Shown: positions 23,420 to 29,688, counted from the stretch's first letter. The stretch: 64,000 nt of DNA from Lachnospiraceae bacterium (GCA_019423745.1 JAHZAV010000007.1:38082-102081); one strand, 5' to 3'. Notes: generated by a model from the letters alone, not told the origin. Translations and numbers: made by a program.

Positions 23420-24187
23420 TTACGCCTCCCTGTCTCTGATCCTGTCTGCGATCTCCATAACCGTTTCTGCATATTCGCTCGATTCTTTCCCGCTACTGAA
23501 ATACTCCTGCTCCGCTCCGTACTCCCCGTATTTATAGGCTGTCAGGGCTTTTGTGTAACTCCATTCGTATTTCCATACCAATTCTGCGAAATAATCAATT
23601 CCGACACGGATATTTCCGTAAGGTTGCATAATGTCTGTTACGTTCATTCGCTTTATTCTCTCTTCGTGATACTCCGGTACTATCTGCATATATCCGTATG
23701 CCATCCCGCTTTCCGCGTCCCATCTATACCCGCTTTCGACCTCGATCATTGCAATGATCACGTTGTAGTCTATCTCGTATTCCCGGCACAGGCAGTAGGT
23801 GTATACCTGTACTACCTGCGGCAGTTTCCCTCCGGTCCGTTCGTACTCTTCCGGTATCTCATATAGTGTCAGGCCGTCCGTGTCTCCCTCTCCCCAGTCG
23901 CATGACATGAGATTGTACGGGTAAACGAAATTGTCCGGGTCCATCATTGCAGTGTCCCCGCCCTCTGCCGGATCAATCACGATATCTTCCGCCTTTACTT
24001 CCTCTGCCTGCTCCGTCTGCTCCTCCTGCTGCGGTTCTTCCTGTTTTCCGCAGGCGAAAACTCCTGTTATCACTGCCACTACTGCAATGATCAGTGCGAC
24101 CGCAATCAATATTGTTCTTCTGTACGCTCTCCATATTGCCCGTGCAATCTTACGTCTTCTTCTCTTTCTTTCTTCTTCTGCCCTCAT
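23420..24187 (-). CDS. Membrane-anchored lytic transglycosylase (SLT domain)
   Basis: 255 residues. A basic N-terminus, one membrane segment (TILIAVALIIAVVAVITGVFACG; the Cys may be a lipobox), a Glu/Gln-rich spacer, then an SLT-type lytic transglycosylase domain (about residues 120-250): YNVIIAMIEVESGYRWDAES with catalytic Glu, GMAYGYMQIVPEYHEE, and DYFAELVWKYEWSYTKALTAYKYGE. It would open peptidoglycan outside the membrane. It lies in the early region beside the Rep gene, not in a lysis or tail module. Confidence 0.88.
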   Translation of the reverse strand: MRAEEERKRRRRKIARAIWRAYRRTILIAVALIIAVVAVITGVFACGKQEEPQQEEQTEQAEEVKAEDIVIDPAEGGDTAMMDPDNFVYPYNLMSCDWGEGDTDGLTLYEIPEEYERTGGKLPQVVQVYTYCLCREYEIDYNVIIAMIEVESGYRWDAESGMAYGYMQIVPEYHEERIKRMNVTDIMQPYGNIRVGIDYFAELVWKYEWSYTKALTAYKYGEYGAEQEYFSSGKESSEYAETVMEIADRIRDREA

Positions 24188-25034
24188 TCTTCCTTCCTCC
24201 TCGTTTTTGTTTCGGTTTCTTCTTTTTCCACATTTTCAGGTATATGTGCCATCCTGTTTCTTCGTAATACTCCGGCTTTACCTCTGTTATGTGATATCCC
24301 GGAAAACGCTTCTCAAAAAATTCCTTTCCGTGATCATCCGACTTTGCCAGCCGTTCCACCTGAACACGGCTGTACTTGTGATCCGCTGGCGGCTGTTCTA
24401 TAGGCCGTTCAAGGTTCCGACTACTTGACCATCGTTTCTTCCCCTGCGGGTCCTTTGTAATGTACTTGCAGAGTCCTTCTATCCCGTTTTCGTTGAGTTG
24501 CAGCCTGTCCGCGTTCGCATATCCCAGGCGGCTTACCTTGTATTCCGGTTCCTTTTCCACTTTCCGCCAGTTTATCCGCTCGTTTGTCCACATCATTTCT
24601 ACTTCGTCACGGGACAGCCCGCCGTTCATAATAATGTGGTGGTGTATTCTCCTGATCTGCTCTCCGTCCTTTGCAAATTTATACTCTGTCACGAGTATGT
24701 ATTTCAGCGGGGAAATCCCCAGTTTGTTTCTTCTGTATGCAATTCTCCTCAGATAGTTCCCTACTATCCTTTCCGCCTCTTCGACGCTATCCGGTAAGTT
24801 CTCTGCGCTATATGTACAGGAAACGTGCAGATCGCCTATTCCGAAATTCCCATTCCCCAACTGCACAAGGTATCTTCTGGCGTTCTTGTCGTTCAGGTCC
24901 TTCTGCTTCGGTTCTGTGGCTCTCCTTCTCTTTCCTCTCCTGCCTTTGACCGCTCTTTCTGCATTGTCTGTCCTCGGTATTATGTCTGCCTCCCGGTAAG
25001 CGCCGCAGTCTGTTTTTTTCTCTCTGTAGAACAT
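24150..25034 (-). CDS. HUH replication initiator (rolling-circle Rep-like)
   Basis: 294 residues. The HUH metal motif is IRRIHHHIIMNGG (about residues 125-137), preceded by SPLKYILVTEYKFAKDG and followed by a candidate catalytic Tyr in GLCKYITKDPQGKKRW. Similar layout occurs in REP_ORF2-G2P-type initiators of phages and plasmids that nick a double-strand origin. Lys/Arg-rich C-terminal tail. Overlaps the transglycosylase by 38 nt. Being the only replication gene seen in the prophage, it probably starts phage DNA replication. Confidence 0.75.
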   Translation of the reverse strand: MFYREKKTDCGAYREADIIPRTDNAERAVKGRRGKRRRATEPKQKDLNDKNARRYLVQLGNGNFGIGDLHVSCTYSAENLPDSVEEAERIVGNYLRRIAYRRNKLGISPLKYILVTEYKFAKDGEQIRRIHHHIIMNGGLSRDEVEMMWTNERINWRKVEKEPEYKVSRLGYANADRLQLNENGIEGLCKYITKDPQGKKRWSSSRNLERPIEQPPADHKYSRVQVERLAKSDDHGKEFFEKRFPGYHITEVKPEYYEETGWHIYLKMWKKKKPKQKRGGRKNEGRRRKKEKKT

Positions 25035-25299
25035 CTGCGCTCCCGTCCTACCTGTTGAAGCGTATAAGGGTACTCCGGCATGGGTGTTCTATCCCCTCCC
25101 TCTCTGTCTCTATACCATGTACGGCCATATCCTATGATCTATATATTTTTCATATTTCGTAGGAATGTTAATACCCCATACAAGCCCGTATTCCGGGATC
25201 AACCCGGCCCGTTTTTTGCAGGTAAAATCCCTGCTTTTGCTTGCTTTTACGCCGTCAACATGGTATAATATTTATGTGTATTTATATATGTTGACGAAT
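25035..25299. other. Non-coding region with inverted repeats; possible origin or promoter
   Basis: No convincing gene between Rep and the DGR-type gene except a possible 33-codon frame overlapping the Rep start. CGTCAACAT (25253-25261) and ATGTTGACG (25288-25296) form a perfect 9-bp inverted repeat flanking AT-rich DNA that contains TATAAT (25264-25269, + strand). GGGAT...ATCCC-type and CCGGG/CCCGG repeats lie near 25190-25215. The place upstream of an HUH Rep gene makes it a candidate double-strand origin or autoregulated promoter. Confidence 0.4.
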
Positions 25300-25335
25300 G
25301 AAAAGCCCTTTGTATTCCAGTGCAAAGGGCTTTTC
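25300..25335. terminator. Perfect 13-bp hairpin after the DGR-type gene
   Basis: GAAAAGCCCTTTG and CAAAGGGCTTTTC form a perfect 13-bp stem with 10-nt loop, T-runs on both sides. It is a good bidirectional terminator for the upstream target gene. DGR target genes also often carry a hairpin just downstream of the variable repeat that helps homing, so it may do both. Confidence 0.75.
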
Positions 25336-25358
25336 GCTTTTCCCTTTTACCGGACCGC

Positions 25359-26354
25359 TCACGCGTTCCGATCCAGTATTTCAGTTATCAGTTTCCAGTC
25401 GTCCAGCCATAAAGCGGAGCGGAACGACAAGTAGTTGTAGCTGTTCGACCGCGGGTTGTTCAAGCTCAGCGCGCCGGGACCGCCGTTGCCGTCGTTGCCG
25501 AAACTCGAACCGCGGTAAGGCACTGCTTCTTCTATTCCGCTGTCTACGAATATTCCGTCTTTCCTTTCCTTCCAGTCCCGCGGAAGAATCCCCAACCTGT
25601 AAATGATCTCCGGTACTTCTTCCAGTCCTTCCAGTTTAACTTCTGACATATGACATCCCGCCCAGTCGTCGCTTACTTCGATTTTTTCCGCCGTCAGCTT
25701 AACCACTTCGTCTTCTGCGATCAGTTCCAGCTGCTTTCCTTCGTGTGTTGCCTCTTTCCACGCCGGGGCGCCCGGTCTTAAATCGCAGATCGCAGCGTCA
25801 TTTTCAGGTATGTACTCGATCCGTCCGTATACTGCCCTTAATCCCGCTACGAACTCCCAGAAGTTCCCTTTCAGCCCGAAAACTCCTTCTGGTGTCCCGT
25901 CGTGGCTCCATTCCATCGGCTCCGTTCCTGTCAGGACTCTGTAAGGATCATATTTCAAGCCTTTCTGTTCCGGGTGGTCTGCGTCGCTCCCGCATTTCGT
26001 ATTCCCTCCGATCGTATGCCCCAGCCGGTCCGCTTCTTCTGTCAGGTAATTCCATTCCGTGTTAGTCAGTAAATGCCAGTTTTCTCCTTTTCTTTCGCAA
26101 GCCTCTATTGCCGTATTGAAGTCAGTATTTTCAACCGGCATTTGGTACGGAAGTGAAACCGGAATACCGTTGATCATTGCGTTTGTGTACTGTGAGATCA
26201 GTACTGCAAGCCTGACCTTCCCGCCGATCTTGAACATATCCGGTGCGTTCTCCGGATCGCCCTGGCGCTCTTCCGGTGTCATGTAAAACATGGTCATGTA
26301 GTTCGGAAATCCTGCACTGTCCTTTACAACGACTGCTTTCTTTTTGATCTGCAT
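25359..26354 (-). CDS. DGR-type variable protein (CLec/FGE-like fold)
   Basis: 331 residues with a formylglycine-generating-enzyme/C-type-lectin-like domain: NWHLLTNTEWNYLTEEADRLGH, GGNTKCGSDADHP, GTPEGVFGLKGNFWEFVAGLR, and at the C-terminus VPYRGSSFGNDGNGG, PGALSLNNPRSNSYNY, LSFRSALWL. This end is the hallmark of targets diversified by a retroelement: RGG/SS, N-rich loop, then FRxAL. In the last 40 codons Asn, Ser, Tyr and Gly codons end in C. Such proteins display the variable face as ligand binders. No reverse transcriptase or template repeat occurs in this window. Confidence 0.85.
   Translation of the reverse strand: MQIKKKAVVVKDSAGFPNYMTMFYMTPEERQGDPENAPDMFKIGGKVRLAVLISQYTNAMINGIPVSLPYQMPVENTDFNTAIEACERKGENWHLLTNTEWNYLTEEADRLGHTIGGNTKCGSDADHPEQKGLKYDPYRVLTGTEPMEWSHDGTPEGVFGLKGNFWEFVAGLRAVYGRIEYIPENDAAICDLRPGAPAWKEATHEGKQLELIAEDEVVKLTAEKIEVSDDWAGCHMSEVKLEGLEEVPEIIYRLGILPRDWKERKDGIFVDSGIEEAVPYRGSSFGNDGNGGPGALSLNNPRSNSYNYLSFRSALWLDDWKLITEILDRNA
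25410..25517 (-). repeat. Predicted variable repeat (VR) of the DGR target
   Basis: Residues about 280-316. Codons at presumed variable sites are of the form NNC (AAC, AGC, TAC, GGC, GAC, TTC), as expected when AAC codons of a template repeat are mutated at adenines; the rest of the gene uses AAT, TAT and GAT freely. The end, TTCCGCTCCGCTTTATGG, would be the invariant initiation-of-homing part. Confidence 0.6.
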
Positions 26355-26368
26355 TTGTTTTCCTCCTT

Positions 26369-26380
26369 GTATCTGGTATG
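26369..26380 (-). repeat. Leader motif CATACCAGATAC, copy upstream of the DGR-type gene
   Basis: Directly followed by AAGGAGGA and the target-gene start. The preceding GGAAAATAA is the 3' end of the upstream gene; the same nine bases also stand before the parA copy, where they are not coding, which suggests that a gene-end plus leader segment was duplicated. Confidence 0.7.
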
Positions 26381-26384
26381 TTCT

Positions 26385-26642
26385 TTATTTTCCTGAATAC
26401 TTTTCAATCGCTTCAAACGCCCCACTGTACGGGTTTTTCTCCTCCCGCCTGATCTTTGGCCGCTCCGCGAACTGAACCCAGTCTAAAGGGATTTTTCCTC
26501 CGTTGTCGCGTATGACCCTTTCTATCCCCTCTGCCGCTTCTTCCAGCGTCATTTCCTGTTCATATGTGAACACGGGCGATATGATGAAGCGTTTTGCCTC
26601 CCGGACATCATCTATATCCGGGATCGGATTTTTAAATCCCAC
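26385..26642 (-). CDS. Hypothetical phage protein
   Basis: 85 residues from a GTG, behind GGAGGGGGAG. Sequence MGFKNPIPDIDDVREAKRFI, then EEAAEGIERVIRDNGGKIPLDW and AFEAIEKYSGK. It lies 30 nt upstream of the DGR-type target and may be co-transcribed. Some DGR loci have small accessory proteins (Avd), but this sequence is shorter and shows no clear four-helix signature. Confidence 0.6.
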   Translation of the reverse strand: MGFKNPIPDIDDVREAKRFIISPVFTYEQEMTLEEAAEGIERVIRDNGGKIPLDWVQFAERPKIRREEKNPYSGAFEAIEKYSGK

Positions 26643-26685
26643 TTCTGCTGCTCCCCCTCCTTCCTCCTCCCGGCATGATATTTAT

Positions 26686-26850
26686 TTAAACAGCCTCTTT
26701 CTGCTGCTGTTCTCTCTGTTCTTCCGGCAGGTTCGTTACCCTGACCGTGATTTCTGCGTTCTCCCGGCGCGACAGGATCAGCGCCAGTGTGTTAAAAAAC
26801 CGCTGTGCCGGGAATGTCCCGGTTACTGTTGTATTTGTCTCTCTGTTCAT
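26686..26850 (-). CDS. Small hypothetical protein (54 residues)
   Basis: MNRETNTTVTGTFPAQRFFN to EEQRDEQ-like Gln/Glu tail (EEQREQQQKEAV). ATG at 26848-26850 with AAGGGAAG 5 nt upstream. Central part ALILSRRENAEITVRVTNLP looks like a small beta-alpha unit. Found by reading the gap between neighbours. Family not recognised. Confidence 0.55.
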   Translation of the reverse strand: MNRETNTTVTGTFPAQRFFNTLALILSRRENAEITVRVTNLPEEQREQQQKEAV

Positions 26851-26898
26851 GCGTCTTCCCTTTCTTAAAGCAATGCACCCGCGCGGGGCGGGTGCTTA

Positions 26899-27084
26899 CT
26901 ATGCAAGTTTCGCCGCCTCAGCCTTTTTCTTTGCGTTCGCAAGGTTCAGCCCGTATCTTACGCCCTGCAAGAACTGAAAAAAATCGTTCTGGTTTTCTTC
27001 CTCAAGCGTCTGCACAAAGCAAAGGATTTCGGCCGCTTCTTCCGTGTTCTTTTTGTCGATTACGGTTTCCATTCTCTCTGACAT
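26899..27084 (-). CDS. Small hypothetical helical protein
   Basis: 61 residues, MSERMETVIDKKNTEEAAEI, then LCFVQTLEEENQNDFFQFLQGVRYG and an Ala/Lys-rich end. AAGGAGG precedes the ATG. The pattern LEEENQNDFFQFLQGVRYG is common in small Firmicutes phage proteins of unknown function. Followed by a GC-rich hairpin (GCACCCGC/GCGGGTGC near 26875-26897). Confidence 0.6.
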   Translation of the reverse strand: MSERMETVIDKKNTEEAAEILCFVQTLEEENQNDFFQFLQGVRYGLNLANAKKKAEAAKLA

Positions 27085-27228
27085 GGTACTTTCCTCCTTT
27101 CCGCACTGCGGTTCCCTTTTCTCCTTAAAAAGTGGTAAAACCTGTTGAACATCATCACGCTTTATAGCTGGCGTGTCCGCTGCCCCGTTTCGCAGTGCTT
27201 ATTTCTGTGGGTGTGGCTTTCCCTGATC

Positions 27229-27294
27229 CGACCGGGCAGGAGTTGAACCCGCCCCGCAGGTTTTATGCCTGCTGCCCCGTCCGGCTCCCGGTCT
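27229..27294 (-). ncRNA. tRNA-like cloverleaf RNA, copy 2
   Basis: 66 nt with the same fold as the copy at 16008-16073: acceptor AGACCGG/CCGGTCG (6 of 7 pairs), D-arm GCC-GGACGG-GGC, stem GCAGG/CCTGC with loop CATAAAA, T-arm GCGGG-TTCAACT-CCTGC. Compared with copy 1 the second acceptor pair changes from C-G to G-C (compensatory), and one T-stem pair from G-C to G-U. Only the 7-nt loop differs freely. U33 is missing, so a normal decoding tRNA is unlikely. Confidence 0.6.
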
Positions 27295-27347
27295 GCTGTG
27301 CGCTGCCGTTCCCAGCGGCGGCGCGTCTGGTATGATATTTCTTTCTT

Positions 27348-27755
27348 TTATCCCGTCTGTTTGCCGTCTGGCACGTCTTCCGTAGGCGTGTATACTGCAA
27401 ATTGAGTCTTCAAGGCTTTCGGATCATATTTAATTTCGATCCGTAGTCCCCCGTCCTTTATAAATTCTCTTTGCAAGGTTGTTATCCATCCCCACAAAAG
27501 GATCACGGTTTTTTCAAAGCCGTCAGTGTCCACCGTTTCAAAGTTCTGTTCTTTCAGTTCTTCTCCCGGAAGCGCTGCTTTCTGTGCCTCCTGTAGCCGT
27601 TCGCTGTACGGTTTGAGTTCCCTTACCGCGGGTTCCCCTTTTCCGTATATGCTTATGATCTTCTGGAACTCTTCTTCTGTCATTTCCAGCGCCGCACAGG
27701 TTTCTTTGTCACTTTCCCTTTGGATGATCTTTGTTCTTATGATCTGGTTTTCCAC
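27348..27755 (-). CDS. Hypothetical phage protein
   Basis: 135 residues: MENQIIRTKIIQRESDKETC, MTEEEFQKIISIYGKGEPAV, LLWGWITTLQREFIKDGGLRIEIKY. Single base overlap with the upstream gene. After its stop come a leader-motif half copy (27326-27336) and the cloverleaf RNA. Family not recognised. Confidence 0.65.
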   Translation of the reverse strand: MENQIIRTKIIQRESDKETCAALEMTEEEFQKIISIYGKGEPAVRELKPYSERLQEAQKAALPGEELKEQNFETVDTDGFEKTVILLWGWITTLQREFIKDGGLRIEIKYDPKALKTQFAVYTPTEDVPDGKQTG

Positions 27756-28150
27756 TATTCATCCTCCCTGTTCAGGATCGCTTTTACCTTTTCCGCGAAC
27801 TTCTCTACCTCCTGTTTGATCAGTTCCATTTCGTCCGGCGTAATGATCATGTCTCTTGCATTTGCCAGAATCTGAAAATCCATTTTCCTTTTTTCTATTT
27901 TCATCGTCGAACTGCAAGCGATAAAATCTATCAGTGTTTTCTTCTCTTCCTGTTCGTTTCCGCCTGTCCCCGTGTTCAGGATCGCTTCTATCCTTTCTGC
28001 TGCCTTTTCCGTTTCCTGTTTGATCGGCCCGATCTCTTCTTGTAGGAAGTCTGCGTGTACTCCCTGTGCTGCCACCATAAATACTCCGCCTCTATTCTTC
28101 GGCTTTATTTCTGCCTGAAATCCGATTAGGTCAATTTTTGCTCTTTCCAT
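27755..28150 (-). CDS. Hypothetical protein with a duplicated helix
   Basis: 131 residues. Two similar helices flank the centre: EEIGPIKQETEKAAERIEAI and EMELIKQEVEKFAEKVKAIL, each followed by LN. The middle ENEQEEKKTLIDFIACSSTMKI-like part is distinct. The repeat suggests an internal duplication, perhaps a coiled-coil partner. First gene of a minus-strand unit. Function unknown. Confidence 0.65.
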   Translation of the reverse strand: MERAKIDLIGFQAEIKPKNRGGVFMVAAQGVHADFLQEEIGPIKQETEKAAERIEAILNTGTGGNEQEEKKTLIDFIACSSTMKIEKRKMDFQILANARDMIITPDEMELIKQEVEKFAEKVKAILNREDE

Positions 28151-28188
28151 TCTCTGTCCTCCTCTTTCTTTCCCTCTTCTCCCCTGCT

Positions 28189-28227
28189 ATACTGGACTTG
28201 TTGGTTGGCAGGCTGATAGTCCAGTAT
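28189..28227. promoter_or_regulatory. 10-bp inverted repeat ATACTGGACT/AGTCCAGTAT
   Basis: Perfect arms at 28189-28198 and 28218-28227 with 19 bp between, in the divergent gap between 28150 (minus) and 28244 (plus). It could be an operator controlling both directions or a stem-loop in the plus-strand leader; the right arm ends 4 nt before the ribosome site of the plus gene. Confidence 0.5.
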
Positions 28228-28243
28228 GAAAGGGGGTGTGAGT

Positions 28244-28426
28244 ATGTCTGTTGGGGAATGTGTCCCGATTTTTGATAAAGACGGTAATCCGACCGTCCTT
28301 CATTACGGCCGCTGGTTCTGCTACAAATGCAGTAGGGAACGTATCTTTATTCCTTACCCCCGCACAGGTGTTTTAAAAACCTGCTGCCCTAATTGCGGTT
28401 CTTCTATGGTTTTTCGCCCTGAATAA
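28244..28426 (+). CDS. Small zinc-ribbon protein on the opposite strand
   Basis: 60 residues from the ATG after AAAGGGGGTG (an ATG 18 bases earlier is less likely). Two CxxC pairs: WFCYKCSRERIFIPY and KTCCPNCGSSMVF. It is the only plus-strand gene of the early block besides the repressor and integrase and has its own terminator, so it may be expressed in the lysogen. Function unknown. Confidence 0.65.
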   Translation: MSVGECVPIFDKDGNPTVLHYGRWFCYKCSRERIFIPYPRTGVLKTCCPNCGSSMVFRPE

Positions 28427-28460
28427 CATTTATCTTCATTCACGACCGCTTAAGTTTTTT

Positions 28461-28484
28461 GCCCCGGTTTTTACTGGGGCTTTT
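28461..28484 (+). terminator. Intrinsic terminator after the plus-strand zinc-ribbon gene
   Basis: Stem GCCCCGG/CTGGGGC-type with TTTTTA loop, followed by TTTTCTCTTT. It overlaps the last codons of the convergent minus-strand gene. Confidence 0.7.
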
Positions 28485-28806
28485 CTCTTTTTAACCATTC
28501 CGTACAGTATGCGTATGTGTGGTACAGCCATCTTGTCTGATTTATTCCGTATTCATTGCACGTCTTAACAGAAATCTTGATCAGGCTTTCTACGTATTCA
28601 AGCGCTTTTTCTGCTACCCGGTCCATCTCTTCCGGGTTTTCCTCGCTGAAATCTTCTGTGTAGCAGGCTTTTTCAATTCCTGCTATCCCGATCCATGTGC
28701 TGATCAGGTCTGCAATCCCGCAGTCCAGTGCTTCTTCCGCTGTCTTGACTTCCATGATCAAATCAATCTGGCTTTCGACCAGTTTCAGAATGTCTTTCTT
28801 TTCCAC
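28471..28806 (-). CDS. Hypothetical phage protein, first gene behind the early promoter
   Basis: 111 residues: MEKKDILKLVESQIDLIMEV, LISTWIGIAGIEKACYTEDFS, and EYGINQTRWLYHTYAYCTEWL. It is the first gene transcribed from the repressor-controlled minus-strand promoter, the place where a Cro or antirepressor is often found, but no helix-turn-helix is seen. Function unknown. Confidence 0.65.
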   Translation of the reverse strand: MEKKDILKLVESQIDLIMEVKTAEEALDCGIADLISTWIGIAGIEKACYTEDFSEENPEEMDRVAEKALEYVESLIKISVKTCNEYGINQTRWLYHTYAYCTEWLKREKPQ

Positions 28807-28880
28807 TCTTGCCCTCCTTCCTTATTTCTGAAATAGCTTTTTCCGCTTCTTGTTTTAGTGCTGTAAGCTATCTTGACTTT

Positions 28881-28909
28881 ATAATATAGCTGTAAACACT
28901 ATTTGTCAA
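28881..28909 (-). promoter_or_regulatory. Early promoter (minus) with operator in spacer
   Basis: TTGACA (28904-28909), 17-bp spacer, TATTAT (28881-28886). The spacer contains TAGTGTTTACAGCT (28888-28901), a near copy of the site in the opposite promoter. Drives the early genes leftwards; bound repressor would block it. Confidence 0.8.
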
Positions 28910-28928
28910 TAGTTTTTTAGAAATTCTA

Positions 28929-28957
28929 TTGACTTTTTTAGCGTTTACCGCTATTCT
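28929..28957 (+). promoter_or_regulatory. Repressor promoter (plus) with operator in spacer
   Basis: TTGACT (28929-28934), 17-bp spacer, TATTCT (28952-28957). The spacer holds TAGCGTTTACCGCT (28939-28952), which matches the minus-promoter site at 12 of 14 positions in opposite orientation. The two form a lysogeny switch in front of the repressor gene. Confidence 0.75.
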
Positions 28958-28989
28958 ATAATTACATTGAGGGAAGGAGGCGAAAAGAA

Positions 28990-29508
28990 TTGAATATCAA
29001 TGAGCGCATTAAGTATTTCAGAAAAGACATTCTTCATATGAATCAAACAGACTTTGCCGAATCTATCGGCATGAAGCAGCGCGGCGCAAGCGGTATGGAG
29101 CAGGACGGAGCCACCGTCACTGATCGCGCTATAAAATCTATCTGTCTTGTTTATAATCTCAATGAGGACTGGCTGCGGACCGGCGCGGAACCTATGTACA
29201 TAGAAGAACCGACTTTTATACTTGACGACTTTTTGAGGAACCGCGGTGCAACCGATCTGGAACTTAATATTGTAAAAGCGTATTTTGAACTGGAACCGGA
29301 CGTAAGAAAACAGCTGGTTGAGCATTTCAAGAAACATCTTGCCGCCAGCGGTACTGAATCTGCGGAACCTTCCGCGGTTGAAGAAGCAGAGGCGGCATAT
29401 ATAAAAAGTCGCTCCGGTTCTGCACAGAACGCGGGCTTATCTGCCTTGAATACTACCGGAGACGATCCGGCGGAAGATACCGGCAGTGATAAAGCCGTGA
29501 ATAACTGA
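28990..29508 (+). CDS. XRE-family phage repressor (CI-like)
   Basis: 172 residues starting at TTG, 9 nt after GGAGG. Helix-turn-helix at residues about 5-60: INERIKYFRKDILHMNQTDFAESIGMKQRGASGMEQ..., followed by TDRAIKSICLVYNLNEDWLRTG, typical of Firmicutes phage repressors. The C-terminal part is acidic and Ser/Ala-rich without the S24 protease Ser-Lys pair, so cleavage-based induction is not obvious. It should bind the two operators just upstream. Confidence 0.85.
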   Translation: MNINERIKYFRKDILHMNQTDFAESIGMKQRGASGMEQDGATVTDRAIKSICLVYNLNEDWLRTGAEPMYIEEPTFILDDFLRNRGATDLELNIVKAYFELEPDVRKQLVEHFKKHLAASGTESAEPSAVEEAEAAYIKSRSGSAQNAGLSALNTTGDDPAEDTGSDKAVNN

Positions 29509-29511
29509 AAA

Positions 29512-29545
29512 ACCCGGCAGGGTTCTTCTCTGCCGGGTGTATTTT
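29512..29545 (+). terminator. Intrinsic terminator after the repressor gene
   Basis: Perfect 9-bp stem ACCCGGCAG/CTGCCGGGT with a 9-nt loop, followed by a T-rich GTATTTT. Another 8-bp inverted repeat (GCGGCGGC/GCCGCCGC, 29562-29569 and 29585-29592) lies just beyond. Confidence 0.75.
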
Positions 29546-29607
29546 AAAAGAATAATGAATTGCGGCGGCCGTACTGGGAATACTGCCGCCGCTGTGCAAA
29601 GATATAT

Positions 29608-29619
29608 CATACCAGATAC
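29608..29619 (+). repeat. Leader motif CATACCAGATAC, copy upstream of the integrase
   Basis: Plus-strand copy 70 bp upstream of the integrase start. Unlike the parA and DGR copies it is not next to the ribosome site, so the motif may be an operator or processing signal rather than part of a ribosome site. Confidence 0.6.
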
Positions 29620-29688
29620 AACATACCGTCTGCATTGTCATTATATCAAATGCGGGCGGGAAATTAAAGGAAATTGCAGGTGTTGACT

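Noticed and set aside
25035..25358. Template repeat for the DGR target
   Set aside because: Read on both strands; no segment resembles the variable repeat.
26870..26900. GC-rich hairpin GCACCCGC/GCGGGTGC as a further RNA element
   Set aside because: Only a single stem is seen. It may be a terminator or spacer; no cloverleaf arms.
27120..27215. Possible third cloverleaf RNA beside copy 2
   Set aside because: A CACGC/GCGTG stem and a TTCAAC stretch are present, but T-stem and acceptor do not pair, so the fold is not supported.
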